11,505 bases of DNA, taken from the NCBI GenBank assembly GCA_017621295.1, contig JAGATI010000042.1, positions 1 through 11,505 of the forward strand, written 5' to 3'. The number at the start of each line of letters is the position of its first letter. Positions within the stretch are counted from its first letter, which is position 1. This DNA comes from Clostridia bacterium (lineage in GTDB: Bacteria; Bacillota_A; Clostridia; TANB77; CAG-508). This document shows, piece after piece, positions 10,800-11,505 of the stretch. The notes beneath the pieces were generated by a model. That model was not told the DNA's origin and did no database searches. It was given only the letters and a program-made list of their open reading frames with translations. The translations under genes were made by a program, and so were the position numbers.

Positions 10800-11505
10800 G
10801 AGTTTCAACTGATAATCAAACTGAATTTAGTCCAGATGCACAATTGAAAGCTATTAAAAAGTATGCTGAAAATAACAATATTATTTTAGATGATGACTAT
10901 GTTTTTGTTGATGAAGGAATTTCTGGAAGAAAAGCTGATAAAAGACCAGCATTTCAAGAAATGATAAAAATAGCAAAATCTAAACCCAAAAAATTTGATG
11001 TAATATTAGTACATAAATTTGATAGATTTGCTCGTTCACGTGAAGATAGTGTTGTTTATAAATCTTTACTAAAGAAAGAATGTAATATTAAAGTTGTATC
11101 TATAACAGAGTCTATTGAAGATGATAAATTCTCTGTTATATTAGAAGCAATGCTTGAGGCTATGGCTGAATATTATTCTTTAAATTTATCTGATGAAGTA
11201 AAAAAAGGTATGACAGAAAAAGCCGAACGTGGTCAGTATCAAGCTTCTCCACCATTTGGATATAAAATGAAAGATGGAAAACTTGAAATAGTTGAAGATG
11301 AAGCTAATATAGTTAAAGTTATATTTGAAAAATTCACTTCTAAAGAACTAAATATACTACAAATTACAAAATACATTAACAATCTAGGATATAAAACACA
11401 TAGGGGTAATTCTTTCGAAAATAGAACAATTGAATATATACTAACTAATCCAGTTTATATTGGTTATTCTCGTTGGACTCCTACGGGAAAAATAAAAAAT
11501 GGTCG
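10775..11505 (+). CDS. Large serine recombinase (integrase), 3' end beyond window
   Basis: The reading frame runs to the window edge with 243 codons seen. It opens MLRGACYIRVSTDNQTEFSP, with the catalytic serine at S11 in the YIRVS motif, and the resolvase core continues with DEGISGRKADKRPAF (46-60) and the arginine-rich VHKFDRFARSRED (79-91). From about residue 155, ASPPFGYKM marks the start of the recombinase domain, and LTNPVYIGYSRW (223-234) leads towards the zinc-ribbon region outside. This is a phage integrase that would carry out attP x attB recombination. The ATG has an AAGGAGG site and overlaps the end of the immA-like gene by 25 bases. All visible catalytic residues are intact. Confidence 0.95.
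   Translation, partial: MLRGACYIRVSTDNQTEFSPDAQLKAIKKYAENNNIILDDDYVFVDEGISGRKADKRPAFQEMIKIAKSKPKKFDVILVHKFDRFARSREDSVVYKSLLKKECNIKVVSITESIEDDKFSVILEAMLEAMAEYYSLNLSDEVKKGMTEKAERGQYQASPPFGYKMKDGKLEIVEDEANIVKVIFEKFTSKELNILQITKYINNLGYKTHRGNSFENRTIEYILTNPVYIGYSRWTPTGKIKNG

Noticed and set aside
1..11505. New defence or unknown multi-gene system
   Set aside because: Every multi-gene block can be read as standard phage lysogeny, recombination or replication; the unknown genes are single small early genes with no linked enzyme set.
1..11505. tRNA or rRNA genes
   Set aside because: No cloverleaf arms with a CCA-end context or conserved rRNA blocks were seen on reading; a dedicated scan was not possible.

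Overview
The window is strongly AT-rich and its genes use AGGAGG-type ribosome sites with many AAA, ATA and TTA codons. This fits a low-GC Bacillota host, most likely a Clostridia. The content is the early, replication, recombination and lysogeny part of a temperate siphophage or prophage. No host genes, rRNA, tRNA, insertion sequence or CRISPR array were seen. The prophage probably continues leftwards past position 1. The integrase runs off the right edge, so an attachment site is expected just outside on that side.

Layout, right to left. The lysogeny module (10040-11505, plus strand) holds a short XRE repressor, an ImmA/IrrE-like protein and a large serine integrase cut by the window edge. 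The switch (about 9850-10010) has a strong leftward promoter (TTGACA, 17 bp, TATACT), a weaker rightward one, and a family of 13-bp palindromes related to TCACTTTAAGTGA. One perfect copy lies just past the cro-like gene. Leftwards from the switch runs a long minus-strand early operon: cro-like regulator, small proteins of 41, 55 and 40 aa, a gene broken by a stop codon, a 69-aa protein, a DUF1351 protein, RecT, an MBL-fold hydrolase that is probably its nuclease partner, a coiled-coil protein, and an HNH/zinc-finger protein. It continues with a DUF6291 plus DnaD initiator split by a frameshift, a G39P-like helicase-loader candidate, a small membrane protein, an unknown, a winged-helix candidate, another unknown, a frameshifted Cys-rich protein, a DNA methyltransferase, RusA resolvase, an unknown, a YopX protein and a partial zinc-ribbon protein.

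Together these form a normal recombination and replication cassette: single-strand annealing (RecT with a nuclease), initiation and helicase loading (DnaD and G39P-like), Holliday junction resolution (RusA), and self-modification (methylase). Control is by an XRE repressor that is probably relieved by ImmA.

The points that stand out are: three disrupted early genes, two of them by one extra A in an A-run; a 72-aa gene facing the other way inside the early operon with its own promoter and palindrome; the operator array; a perfect 30-bp tandem repeat inside the DnaD gene that could be a replication origin; and several inverted repeats in operon gaps. I did not find a convincing new defence or other novel system.
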